The notes below the pieces were generated by a model. That model was not told where the DNA came from and ran no database searches. It saw nothing but the letters and a program-made list of their open reading frames with translations. Shown here piece after piece: positions 8,072 to 13,592 of a stretch of DNA of 13,592 nucleotides; positions within the stretch are counted from its first letter, which is position 1; each line of letters starts with the position of its first letter. The DNA is from Bacteroidota bacterium. GTDB lineage: Bacteria; Pseudomonadota; Alphaproteobacteria; Puniceispirillales; Puniceispirillaceae. The stretch lies in assembly GCA_009936825.1 (NCBI GenBank), contig JAACDV010000206.1, positions 1-13,592 on the forward strand, given 5' to 3'. The position numbers and the translations under genes were made by a program.

Positions 8072-8671
8072 TCAGGGGGCCATCACCGGCATATCGTCGC
8101 GCATGACAACGGTGACTGTTGGCTCGGTGCTATTCTCAATCACTAGCTGGGTGAAAAATTCGGTCGCATTGGCTGGCCGGATAATCGCGTCATCAGGCCG
8201 GATCGTCGCATTGGCAAGCGCTTCGCCATTTTCAGACATGACGGTAACTTGCAGTGACGGTGCATGCGCATAAAACACCGCTTGATTATATAGCCTGCCG
8301 CGAAGCCGCAATGTATCACCAGCATAATCTGCCGTCATATCGACAATCTGCAACTGGCCAATTTCGGGACGCACATCAATACCCACCACCGTAAATAGCG
8401 GAATAAGCGCCGGAATATAGGCGGTAATGATTGATCGCTGTGTAATGCCGCCAGCAACAATTCCAACAACCAGCACCAGCACAAAAAACGGGACCAGAAC
8501 CGTGCGCAATGCCGCCGCAAACTCGCCCGGCTCAGATTCCGGGATGAGCATCGGCGAATTGGCGTGCCATACATGCGCGCAAACCGAACATCGCACAGCC
8601 TTGCCCGACGCACCAATAGCGTTACTGTCGACACGAAAAACGGTTTCGCAATTCGGACAGGTCAAAAGCAT
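8072..8671 (-). CDS. MJ0042 zinc-ribbon membrane protein
   Basis: A 199-residue protein. The N-terminal zinc ribbon of the MJ0042 type has two knuckles, C5/C8 (TCPNCETVFRV) and C28/C31 (VRCSVCAHVWHA). A transmembrane helix lies at about residues 57-76, and the C-terminal part (about 95-199) is a probably periplasmic beta-rich domain resembling the DUF3426 region found in such proteins. The function is unknown. In many alphaproteobacteria the gene sits divergent from ftsE-ftsX; here its divergent partner is the YdcF-like gene. ATG 8671 has TAGGGAA about ten bases upstream. A perfect -35-like TTGACA (minus strand, 8748-8743) lies further upstream without a convincing -10. It converges on lysA with 47 bp between, and I see no clear terminator there. 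Confidence 0.88.
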   Translation of the reverse strand: MLLTCPNCETVFRVDSNAIGASGKAVRCSVCAHVWHANSPMLIPESEPGEFAAALRTVLVPFFVLVLVVGIVAGGITQRSIITAYIPALIPLFTVVGIDVRPEIGQLQIVDMTADYAGDTLRLRGRLYNQAVFYAHAPSLQVTVMSENGEALANATIRPDDAIIRPANATEFFTQLVIENSTEPTVTVVMRDDMPVMAP

Positions 8672-8799
8672 GTGTTGCGTTCCCTATGGGTTTATTAGAA
8701 TGGCGAATTGATACACCATAGACTGCCAGCGTAAATGACCCGTGTCAAAAAGACTGATATCCGAAAGACCAACACCTGAAAAAGTAAAACCAAGCTAGC

Positions 8800-8892
8800 A
8801 TGAACATGGCTTTTTCGCGCGACTGGCCAGATTTCATGCTATTATTGTTTCATGGTCAGGATAGTAACAATATTGGTGTTTATAATCTGTAA
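8800..8892 (+). CDS. Possible 30-codon upstream ORF overlapping the YdcF-like start
   Basis: ATG 8800 opens a 30-residue frame (MNMAFSRDWPDFMLLLFHGQ, then DSNNIGVYNL) whose TAA at 8890-8892 overlaps the next ATG as TAATG. That junction is typical of translational coupling, and the downstream gene has no good ribosome binding site of its own. Against it, ATG 8800 also lacks a Shine-Dalgarno and the peptide resembles nothing I know. It does not look like the C-terminus of FtsX. It could be a leader ORF, a remnant, or chance. Confidence 0.3.
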   Translation: MNMAFSRDWPDFMLLLFHGQDSNNIGVYNL

Positions 8893-9518
8893 TGACTAGG
8901 ACAAGCGCTCAAATCGCCGATTCACCGGCGCAAAACCGGAATAAAATCCTGCGGTATATCGCGGTCTACTTTGTCTTGGCAGTGGCCTCGATTGCCGCCA
9001 GTCTGCAACATTTTGTGCTGACATTACCAGCAACGAACGGACAGCAGCTGCAATATACCGACGGTATTGTCGTGATGACGGGGGGCCAGCAGCGTCTTGA
9101 CGGCGGAATGATGCTGTTGGCCGAAAAACATTCCGGCAGGATGCTAATCTCTGGCGTTGGCGAGGGCGTCAGCCGTGCCGTTCTTGTGCAAGAACTGGAT
9201 CTGAATGACGCGCAGATCAATACGCTGTTTTGCTGTGTTGATCTTGATTTCAGCGCCCGCGATACCCGCGGTAACGCCGCTGCGGCACGCAACTGGGCCA
9301 CAGAAAACGACATGCGATCATTACGATTGGTGACGGCAAACTATCATATGCCGCGCGCGCTAGCGGTTTTTGCCCGCGAGATGCCGGAACTCGATCTCTA
9401 TCAATGGCCCGTTATTCCAGACGATCTGCGATTGGAACACTGGTGGCGAGATCGGGCGATGTTGCGGCTTCTGGTGCGTGAATATGCCAAATACATTGCC
9501 GAGTCAGCGCTTAGCTAA
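8892..9518 (+). CDS. YdcF/DUF218 family membrane-anchored protein
   Basis: A 208-residue protein with an N-terminal membrane anchor at about residues 20-43, followed by a DUF218 domain. Family marks are TDGIVVMTGGQQRLDGGMMLL (T56 onward), MLISGVGEG, DTRGNAAAARNWA and TANYHMPRALAVF. E. coli relatives include ElyC, needed for envelope integrity, and SanA; the biochemical activity is not settled. In many alphaproteobacteria this gene follows ftsE-ftsX and precedes an acyltransferase gene (plsC); neither is present here. No clear Shine-Dalgarno precedes ATG 8892, which overlaps the stop of a possible small ORF. It converges on tyrA with 15 bp between the stop codons. Confidence 0.87.
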   Translation: MTRTSAQIADSPAQNRNKILRYIAVYFVLAVASIAASLQHFVLTLPATNGQQLQYTDGIVVMTGGQQRLDGGMMLLAEKHSGRMLISGVGEGVSRAVLVQELDLNDAQINTLFCCVDLDFSARDTRGNAAAARNWATENDMRSLRLVTANYHMPRALAVFAREMPELDLYQWPVIPDDLRLEHWWRDRAMLRLLVREYAKYIAESALS

Positions 9519-9533
9519 CCTAAAATCAGCGAC

Positions 9534-10412
9534 CTAGCTCTGACCCGCGTCAATGATCGAACGGCGGATTTCACGGGTTTTCGTAAACAGCGTTTCAAGC
9601 GTATCCTTCTCCCCCCAGCGAATAGCCCGCTGAAGAAGTGACAGATCCTCGGAAAACCGCTGTAGCATTTCCAAAACGGCTTCATCGTTATTAATAAAAA
9701 CATCGCGCCACATCACCGGATCAGAGGCCGCAATCCGCGTGAAATCGCGAAAACCAGATGCCGAAAATCGGATCACATCCTCTTTCAGCTGTGTTTCCAG
9801 ATCAACCGCCGTGCTGACAATTGTATAGGCAATCAGGTGGGGCAGGTGGGACGTGAGCGCCAACACCTTGTCATGATAATCAGGTTCCATTCGCTCGGTT
9901 ACCGCACCAAGCCCACTAAGAAACCCCTCAAAATTGGTGATAATATCCTCGGGAACTTCCTGCGGCAGAACAATCCAATACCGTGCGTTAAAAAGATCAA
10001 CCCACCCGGCTTTTGGCCCCGAATGTTCGGTTCCGGCAAGTGGGTGCGATGGCAGCCAGTAAATATCATCGGTTACATTCGGATTAACGTCCCGCAATAC
10101 CGACCGCTTTGTGGACCCGGTATCGGTCAACACAGCGCCCGACTTCATCGCCGGAATAATACGCGCCGACAGCGCCCCCAGCGCGCCAACAGGAACCGCC
10201 ATGATCACCAGATCAGCGTCAGCAACAGCCGCCAGCGGATCATCGGTAAAACTATCGACAAGGCCAAGGCTTTCAATGTCCGCCGCCGCTGCCATATCAT
10301 TGTCACATCCGGTGATATGCCCGACCAGATTCGCACGCCGCGCTGCCAGCGCAATCGATGCGCCGATAAGACCTACCCCAATGATGGTGATTTTTTCGTA
10401 GAAAATTGTCAT
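9534..10412 (-). CDS. tyrA: Prephenate/arogenate (cyclohexadienyl) dehydrogenase
   Basis: A 292-residue NAD(P)-dependent enzyme that oxidatively decarboxylates prephenate and/or arogenate toward tyrosine. The Rossmann motif G12-V-G14-L-I-G17 opens the protein. Conserved active-site segments are DTGSTK (S100), SHPLAGTEHSGP (H123, T128, E129), and TSHLPHLIAY (H189, H192) in the helical dimerisation domain. There is no ACT domain, so the classical tyrosine-feedback module is absent. It lies nine bases downstream of the chorismate mutase gene on the same strand, and the two are surely cotranscribed, joining two successive pathway steps. In related genomes a histidinol-phosphate or aromatic aminotransferase often lies between them. 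Substrate preference cannot be read from the sequence. Confidence 0.94.
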   Translation of the reverse strand: MTIFYEKITIIGVGLIGASIALAARRANLVGHITGCDNDMAAAADIESLGLVDSFTDDPLAAVADADLVIMAVPVGALGALSARIIPAMKSGAVLTDTGSTKRSVLRDVNPNVTDDIYWLPSHPLAGTEHSGPKAGWVDLFNARYWIVLPQEVPEDIITNFEGFLSGLGAVTERMEPDYHDKVLALTSHLPHLIAYTIVSTAVDLETQLKEDVIRFSASGFRDFTRIAASDPVMWRDVFINNDEAVLEMLQRFSEDLSLLQRAIRWGEKDTLETLFTKTREIRRSIIDAGQS

Positions 10413-10421
10413 GCGCTGGTT

Positions 10422-11138
10422 TTAGTCGCTCTTTTCAGCGCTGGCAATAACGCCGATGAGCCGCCTTCCAACCGCATCTCCATAATCATCCTGCAAATCA
10501 GCGTCATGATGCCTGCCTTTTTGCTTTTCTAGGCGAACAGCAGTGCCTTCGCGCACTGCAATCAGGCTGATTTCATCTGGCACCATATCGGCCAGCGTGC
10601 GGCCAATGATATAGGCAGGCGGCACACTGCCTCCGGTAAAATATGGCGATGCGGAAATCACCACCCAATCAGGATCGTCGATCAACCAAGTCGCCAGTTC
10701 AGGCTCGATTGCCTGCGGGACAATTGCCAGATCAGCCCCAGCATCACTTGGATCCCCCTCGCCCGGGTTCCGGGTCAATGCCGTGCGCACCGCCACCAGA
10801 TCAGCGCATTTAATCAAATTAAACAGGCCGCCATAATGCCAAGCCGCGGCCGGCATCGCATCTGCATGAACAGCAATCGTAACCCCGGCATCTTGCTGCG
10901 CAGTGCTTGCTGACATTATCGCGCGCCAGATATTCATCACTGCCAGATTTGAGATATCCGGTGCATTCGCTGCAAGGCGTTCAATCACCGCCGCTTCACG
11001 CCCAGGACGATAGGCAGCAACGCCATGTTTAGCTGCAATGATATCGCCAGACAGGCGCATTCGGCGGTCAATCAATGCCAGAATTTCATCATCAAGTTGA
11101 TTGATGGTCTGGCGCAATTCATCCAATTTATCCGTCAT
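10422..11138 (-). CDS. AroQ-class chorismate mutase with an extra C-terminal domain
   Basis: A 238-residue protein. Residues 1-90 form an AroQ-type helical chorismate mutase (chorismate to prephenate), starting LDELRQTINQLDDEILALIDRRMRL. R9, R26 and K37 align with active-site R11, R28 and K39 of the E. coli P-protein, and the YRPGRE segment (43-48) matches the following conserved block. Residues from about 92 to 238 form a second, alpha/beta-looking domain. It resembles the divergent C-terminal part found in many alphaproteobacterial chorismate mutases and may be distantly related to prephenate dehydratase; I see no intact dehydratase TRF motif. A dehydratase role is therefore doubtful. The gene is directly upstream of tyrA. 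Confidence 0.87.
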   Translation of the reverse strand: MTDKLDELRQTINQLDDEILALIDRRMRLSGDIIAAKHGVAAYRPGREAAVIERLAANAPDISNLAVMNIWRAIMSASTAQQDAGVTIAVHADAMPAAAWHYGGLFNLIKCADLVAVRTALTRNPGEGDPSDAGADLAIVPQAIEPELATWLIDDPDWVVISASPYFTGGSVPPAYIIGRTLADMVPDEISLIAVREGTAVRLEKQKGRHHDADLQDDYGDAVGRRLIGVIASAEKSD

Positions 11139-11141
11139 AAC

Positions 11142-11170
11142 CTTACCATTCCACCTAGCTTACCATTCCA
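11142..11170 (-). repeat. 12-bp direct repeat at the chorismate mutase ribosome binding site
   Basis: On the minus strand TGGAATGGTAAG occurs twice, 17 bp apart (11170-11159 and 11153-11142), separated by CTAGG. The copy nearest the gene ends three bases before the ATG (11138) and holds the GGA/AAGG purines expected of a ribosome binding site. The pattern looks like a short tandem duplication of the translation start region. The rest of the spacer up to 11289 shows nothing I can name. Confidence 0.6.
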
Positions 11171-11289
11171 TCCGGCGCTTTTTATCCAGCGCGCAGTTTA
11201 TAACAGACACTCCCACACCGCCAGACAAGATAAAAGTTTCAATAAAAGAGGGGTTTGGGCTAAAAATCGAGGCGCGAATCACAACCGCC

Positions 11290-12057
11290 TTATGATGCGT
11301 CAGAATCAAGGTCGCGCGAAAAATCACGCATGGCACCGCTTGGCCGGTGGGCAAGTTTGCGAACCCCTGCCTCCTTTTTAGCGCGGGCAAGGCTGGTTTT
11401 ACCCGCAGGGGCATACAACATTTTTTCAGCATCAATCACCAGAACCCCGCCTACAGCCGGGGACCATGTGCGGCCAATTCGTTCCATCTGTGGGGCAAAT
11501 CGCAAAAACAGCCCGAGTGCGGCGGGCGGCATAAACAGAACCGTCTTTGCGGATTTCGGCTCAAACCCATGGCTGCGTAGCAGGTCACGAAGCTGTCTTC
11601 GCGAATAGGGACGACCATGGCCAAAAGGGGTTTTTTCAGCCCGCGCCCACAGCCCGTTACGATTGGGAACCATGACCAGAATGCGCCCGGCGCCGTCCAA
11701 AACGCGCCAGCATTCATCTAGAAGGCGGCCAGGATCGGGGTCAAATTCAAGCGCATGAAACAGAACCAGCCGATCAAGCTGAACATTCTGCAAGGGAAGC
11801 GAGCTGCTATTCACCAACATCGTGCGAGAGGGGGCGTTGCGCGGCCAAGCCTGTGGACCAAGCCGCATTGGCAACATAGTGATTTTCGCAGGCGAATCAT
11901 CGGCCCGCATCAGCGGAATGCCATATCCGATAACAGCGTTGCAGGCATTCGGTGAATCGGTCCAGAAACCGTTTGCTGTCCGTCGCATACGCAGCGCGAC
12001 ATGGCGTCCCTGCCGCGAGCGGTAATAGTCTTGCAGATCACAAACGTCCTCAAACAC
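11290..12057 (-). CDS. Class I SAM-dependent methyltransferase-like protein
   Basis: A 255-residue protein of the alphaproteobacterial methyltransferase family often found near gloB. It begins MFEDVCDLQDYYRSRQGRHVA, close to the family's D-x-x-D-L-R-x-F-Y start. An SAM-binding strand and loop follow at residues 41-50 (AVIGYGIPLM), which keep only G44 and G46 of the usual glycine-rich loop. LVLFHALEFDPDPGRLLDECWRVL (about residue 97 onward) corresponds to motifs IV-V, and GHGRPYSRRQL is a family mark. Start is GTG 12057: no in-frame start lies between it and an upstream stop, and the N-terminus fits the family. The substrate is unknown. The C-terminal 40 residues are basic and probably disordered. 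No glyoxalase II gene is adjacent. Confidence 0.82.
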   Translation of the reverse strand: MFEDVCDLQDYYRSRQGRHVALRMRRTANGFWTDSPNACNAVIGYGIPLMRADDSPAKITMLPMRLGPQAWPRNAPSRTMLVNSSSLPLQNVQLDRLVLFHALEFDPDPGRLLDECWRVLDGAGRILVMVPNRNGLWARAEKTPFGHGRPYSRRQLRDLLRSHGFEPKSAKTVLFMPPAALGLFLRFAPQMERIGRTWSPAVGGVLVIDAEKMLYAPAGKTSLARAKKEAGVRKLAHRPSGAMRDFSRDLDSDAS

Positions 12058-12142
12058 CCAATAGCCCCATTCCGTTAAAAACTAGCGCCATTATAGCATA
12101 GTAGAGACCGGCCCTACGCCATTAGATTTCAGCCGGTTTAAT

Positions 12143-12499
12143 TTAAGTGATATTTGACAATTCATAAGCAATCTGCCGGCAATCCTCATAGGCATCAGGC
12201 TTTGCCGTGCGCACCCCTAGCTGATGAACTTCAGGCAAACCGGCCAATGCATCAAAAATGCGACGCGCCAGCGTTTCCTGAAGGTCAAAATGCTGTGATT
12301 CTGCAATCTGCAAAACCGTTGTGCGAATGACATCATAATTCAGCGTTTCAGCAAGCTGATCACGTTGCGGCTCATCCTCGGCAACAAGCACCAGTTCAAT
12401 ATCAATCAAGACACGTTGCGGGGCCAGACGCTCATGATCATAGGCCCCAATGCGGGCTAAACATTCCAGCTCTGTGAGCAAAAATCGACGTGTGATCAT
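12143..12499 (-). CDS. folB: Dihydroneopterin aldolase
   Basis: FolB converts 7,8-dihydroneopterin to 6-hydroxymethyl-dihydropterin and glycolaldehyde in folate synthesis; it works as a ring-shaped oligomer in the cytoplasm. The 118-residue product matches the family in length. It has IGAYDHERLAPQ with E23 (the pterin-contacting glutamate), ETLNYD (N54-Y55-D56), the QET segment with E75, and the catalytic lysine K100 in VRTAKPDAY. ATG 12499 has AAGG about eleven bases upstream. It sits between the methyltransferase and HAD genes rather than with folK or folP. A candidate promoter with a duplicated segment lies 36-64 bp upstream. A paralogue such as FolX cannot be wholly excluded, but the residues fit FolB. 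Confidence 0.92.
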   Translation of the reverse strand: MITRRFLLTELECLARIGAYDHERLAPQRVLIDIELVLVAEDEPQRDQLAETLNYDVIRTTVLQIAESQHFDLQETLARRIFDALAGLPEVHQLGVRTAKPDAYEDCRQIAYELSNIT

Positions 12500-12534
12500 A
12501 AAACAGATGGCCTTATCATTGATGGACTTATCTC

Positions 12535-12563
12535 AGAATATAGCCCCATCACTATTGGACCAA
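12535..12563 (-). promoter_or_regulatory. Candidate sigma-70-like promoter for folB
   Basis: On the minus strand TTGGTC (12563-12558) and TATTCT (12540-12535) are separated by exactly 17 bp and lie 36-64 bp upstream of the folB ATG. The -35 is poor (TTG plus mismatches) while the -10 agrees at four of six positions. The -35 falls inside a tandem repeat, so a second copy of TTGGTC lies 15 bp further upstream. Confidence 0.35.
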
Positions 12564-12585
12564 GCACTATTGGACCAAGCACTAT
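12550..12585. repeat. Tandem 15-bp repeat between the HAD gene and folB
   Basis: The unit CACTATTGGACCAAG occurs at 12550-12564 and 12565-12579 without a mismatch, followed by a partial third copy CACTAT (12580-12585). The third copy includes the HAD stop codon (TAG on the minus strand, 12584-12582). It looks like a recent slipped-strand duplication, and both copies carry the -35-like element of the folB candidate promoter. Confidence 0.9.
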
Positions 12586-13574
12586 AAAGTGGCAGCAATC
12601 CAATCAGGATAAATTTTGCAGCGCTCAATCATTTCCCCAGCGCCGCCATCTCTGAACAGCCCATATCCCGTTAACAGAACCGAGCGTAAACCAGCCGCCG
12701 ATGCCCCCAGAATATCTGTATGCAGGCTATCACCAACCATCGCCACACGGTTGCGCTCAAATTTACGGTTATAGAACGCCTCCAAGCGGGCAAAGGTTAG
12801 ATCAAAGATAGCGCGGTGCGGTGTGCCAAACCAGCTGGTCGTAACACCGGTAGCCTTTATCGTCCGCGCCGCCCAGTAACCCGGTTCATTGGTGAACCCG
12901 CCATCGAAAGGCGCCCCAACATCCGGATTGGCTATATAAAGCGGCTGATTGCCCTTGCCGATCGCGGCCTCCAATGCAGCCTGATCATCCTCACCCCAGC
13001 CCGTCGCCCCCAGAAAGGCGAACAGACCGGCCTCGTTAAACACATCATCGCCATTGGCAAGCGCAACTCCACCCGCCCTGTCAAGCGGGGTTACAACCCG
13101 ATCGATTGAGCCGATGATCACTGCGCTGGAAATATTGTCCAGCTCTGCGGTTAGCGCATCACGGCTGGAGACCACCTGCTCACGCACAAAGGTCAATCCC
13201 CATTTTTGATATTTGGCCCAAGAGTTCTCGGCCCCATGGCTGGCCCCGTTGGTCAGCACCATAAGCGCAACATTTTGAGCCTCTGCCTCGGCCAGAAATT
13301 CATGGATGCCGTCAACCGGATCCTGACCAACATTGATCACGCCAAATCCATCCAGAAACAGTGCGTCAACTTCGGGCAAAATTTCAACAAGCTGACGAAC
13401 AGATTTAGGGTGGGTGATCGTGCTATCAGGATCTGAAATCATCGGGGACGGCATCAAAGGGCGGAGCGCCTCATAAACCGCAATTACATCTTCCATTTTC
13501 AACGGGCCCGACGGCGGTATTTGAAAATTCGACAGTAAGGAGTTCCGCCCTCGTTCGGATACTGGCTCGGACAA
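12582..13574 (-). CDS. HAD superfamily class IIA protein (TIGR01459-like), 5' end uncertain
   Basis: A protein of up to 330 residues related to the NagD-like class IIA HAD hydrolases. Motif I is LFLDGFGVINVG (nucleophile D75, numbered from TTG 13574), motif II is LMVLTNGAS, and motif IV is VAMVGDSLHTDILGASAAG. The residue two after the nucleophile is F77 instead of Asp. The usual GKP of the class II motif III reads GTP (FGTPHRAIFD), so the motif III lysine is also missing. The first change is tolerated in TIGR01459 relatives (DxWGV). The substrate is unknown. TTG 13574 has GGGAG seven bases upstream; ATG 13496 is an alternative without a ribosome binding site. The frame stays open to the window edge, so a start beyond 13592 is also possible. 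Confidence 0.82.
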   Translation of the reverse strand: MSEPVSERGRNSLLSNFQIPPSGPLKMEDVIAVYEALRPLMPSPMISDPDSTITHPKSVRQLVEILPEVDALFLDGFGVINVGQDPVDGIHEFLAEAEAQNVALMVLTNGASHGAENSWAKYQKWGLTFVREQVVSSRDALTAELDNISSAVIIGSIDRVVTPLDRAGGVALANGDDVFNEAGLFAFLGATGWGEDDQAALEAAIGKGNQPLYIANPDVGAPFDGGFTNEPGYWAARTIKATGVTTSWFGTPHRAIFDLTFARLEAFYNRKFERNRVAMVGDSLHTDILGASAAGLRSVLLTGYGLFRDGGAGEMIERCKIYPDWIAATL

Positions 13575-13592
13575 AAATGCACTCCCTAGATA

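Noticed and set aside
8743..8748. Perfect TTGACA (minus strand) as the -35 of a promoter for the zinc-ribbon gene.
   Set aside because: At 16-18 bp downstream there is no acceptable -10 hexamer, so a promoter is not supported.
9837..10532. A 231-codon open frame on the plus strand opposite tyrA and the end of the chorismate mutase gene.
   Set aside because: It is antisense to two well-supported enzymes, its protein is rich in Arg, Pro, Asn and Ile without domain character, and no ribosome binding site stands out.
1..13592. A novel defence, mobile or secondary-metabolite system in the window.
   Set aside because: Nearly every gene belongs to a recognised housekeeping family in a familiar alphaproteobacterial context, and no integrase, transposase, phage, toxin-antitoxin or repeat array was seen.

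Overview
The window looks like a chromosomal housekeeping segment of an alphaproteobacterium. Evidence is the gene content and especially the neighbourhoods: yggT near folD; a twin-membrane-helix small protein, PduO-type adenosyltransferase and etfBA; tlpA divergent from argH, then an LptM-type lipoprotein and lysA; an MJ0042 zinc-ribbon protein near a YdcF/DUF218 protein; chorismate mutase next to tyrA. GC content appears moderate by eye. A marine, partly streamlined lineage such as SAR116 or a Rhodospirillales relative would fit, but the sequence alone does not prove that. I see no tRNA, rRNA, CRISPR array, insertion sequence, prophage or integrase.

Layout. A truncated membrane protein (1-181, minus) is divergent from a plus-strand series: yggT (346), folD (703), a 63-residue twin-helix protein (1747), cob(I)alamin adenosyltransferase (1977), etfB (2645) and etfA (3397), closed by a strong, probably bidirectional terminator (4354-4384). 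A membrane-anchored TlpA-like thioredoxin (minus, 4415-5107) shares a 49-bp divergent spacer with argH (5157), which leads into a small lipoprotein (6619) and lysA (6762). A zinc-ribbon membrane protein (minus, 8072-8671) and a YdcF-family protein (plus, 8892-9518) diverge from a 220-bp spacer. The rest is on the minus strand: tyrA, chorismate mutase, a SAM-methyltransferase-like protein, folB, and a HAD-family protein that runs to or near the window edge.

How the genes relate. folD and folB serve folate and one-carbon metabolism. argH finishes arginine synthesis, lysA finishes lysine synthesis, and chorismate mutase plus tyrA form the branch to tyrosine. ETF feeds electrons from flavin dehydrogenases into the respiratory chain, and the adenosyltransferase makes the B12 coenzyme. 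The lipoprotein, zinc-ribbon, YdcF and TlpA-like proteins are envelope-associated.

I did not find a convincing undescribed system. The most noteworthy observations are: several familiar alphaproteobacterial clusters each appear to lack a usual member (most clearly ftsEX between the zinc-ribbon and YdcF genes); the HAD protein lacks two canonical catalytic residues; a 15-bp tandem duplication overlaps the likely folB promoter; a 17-bp-period duplication lies at the chorismate mutase ribosome binding site; and a possible 30-codon upstream ORF overlaps the YdcF start codon.
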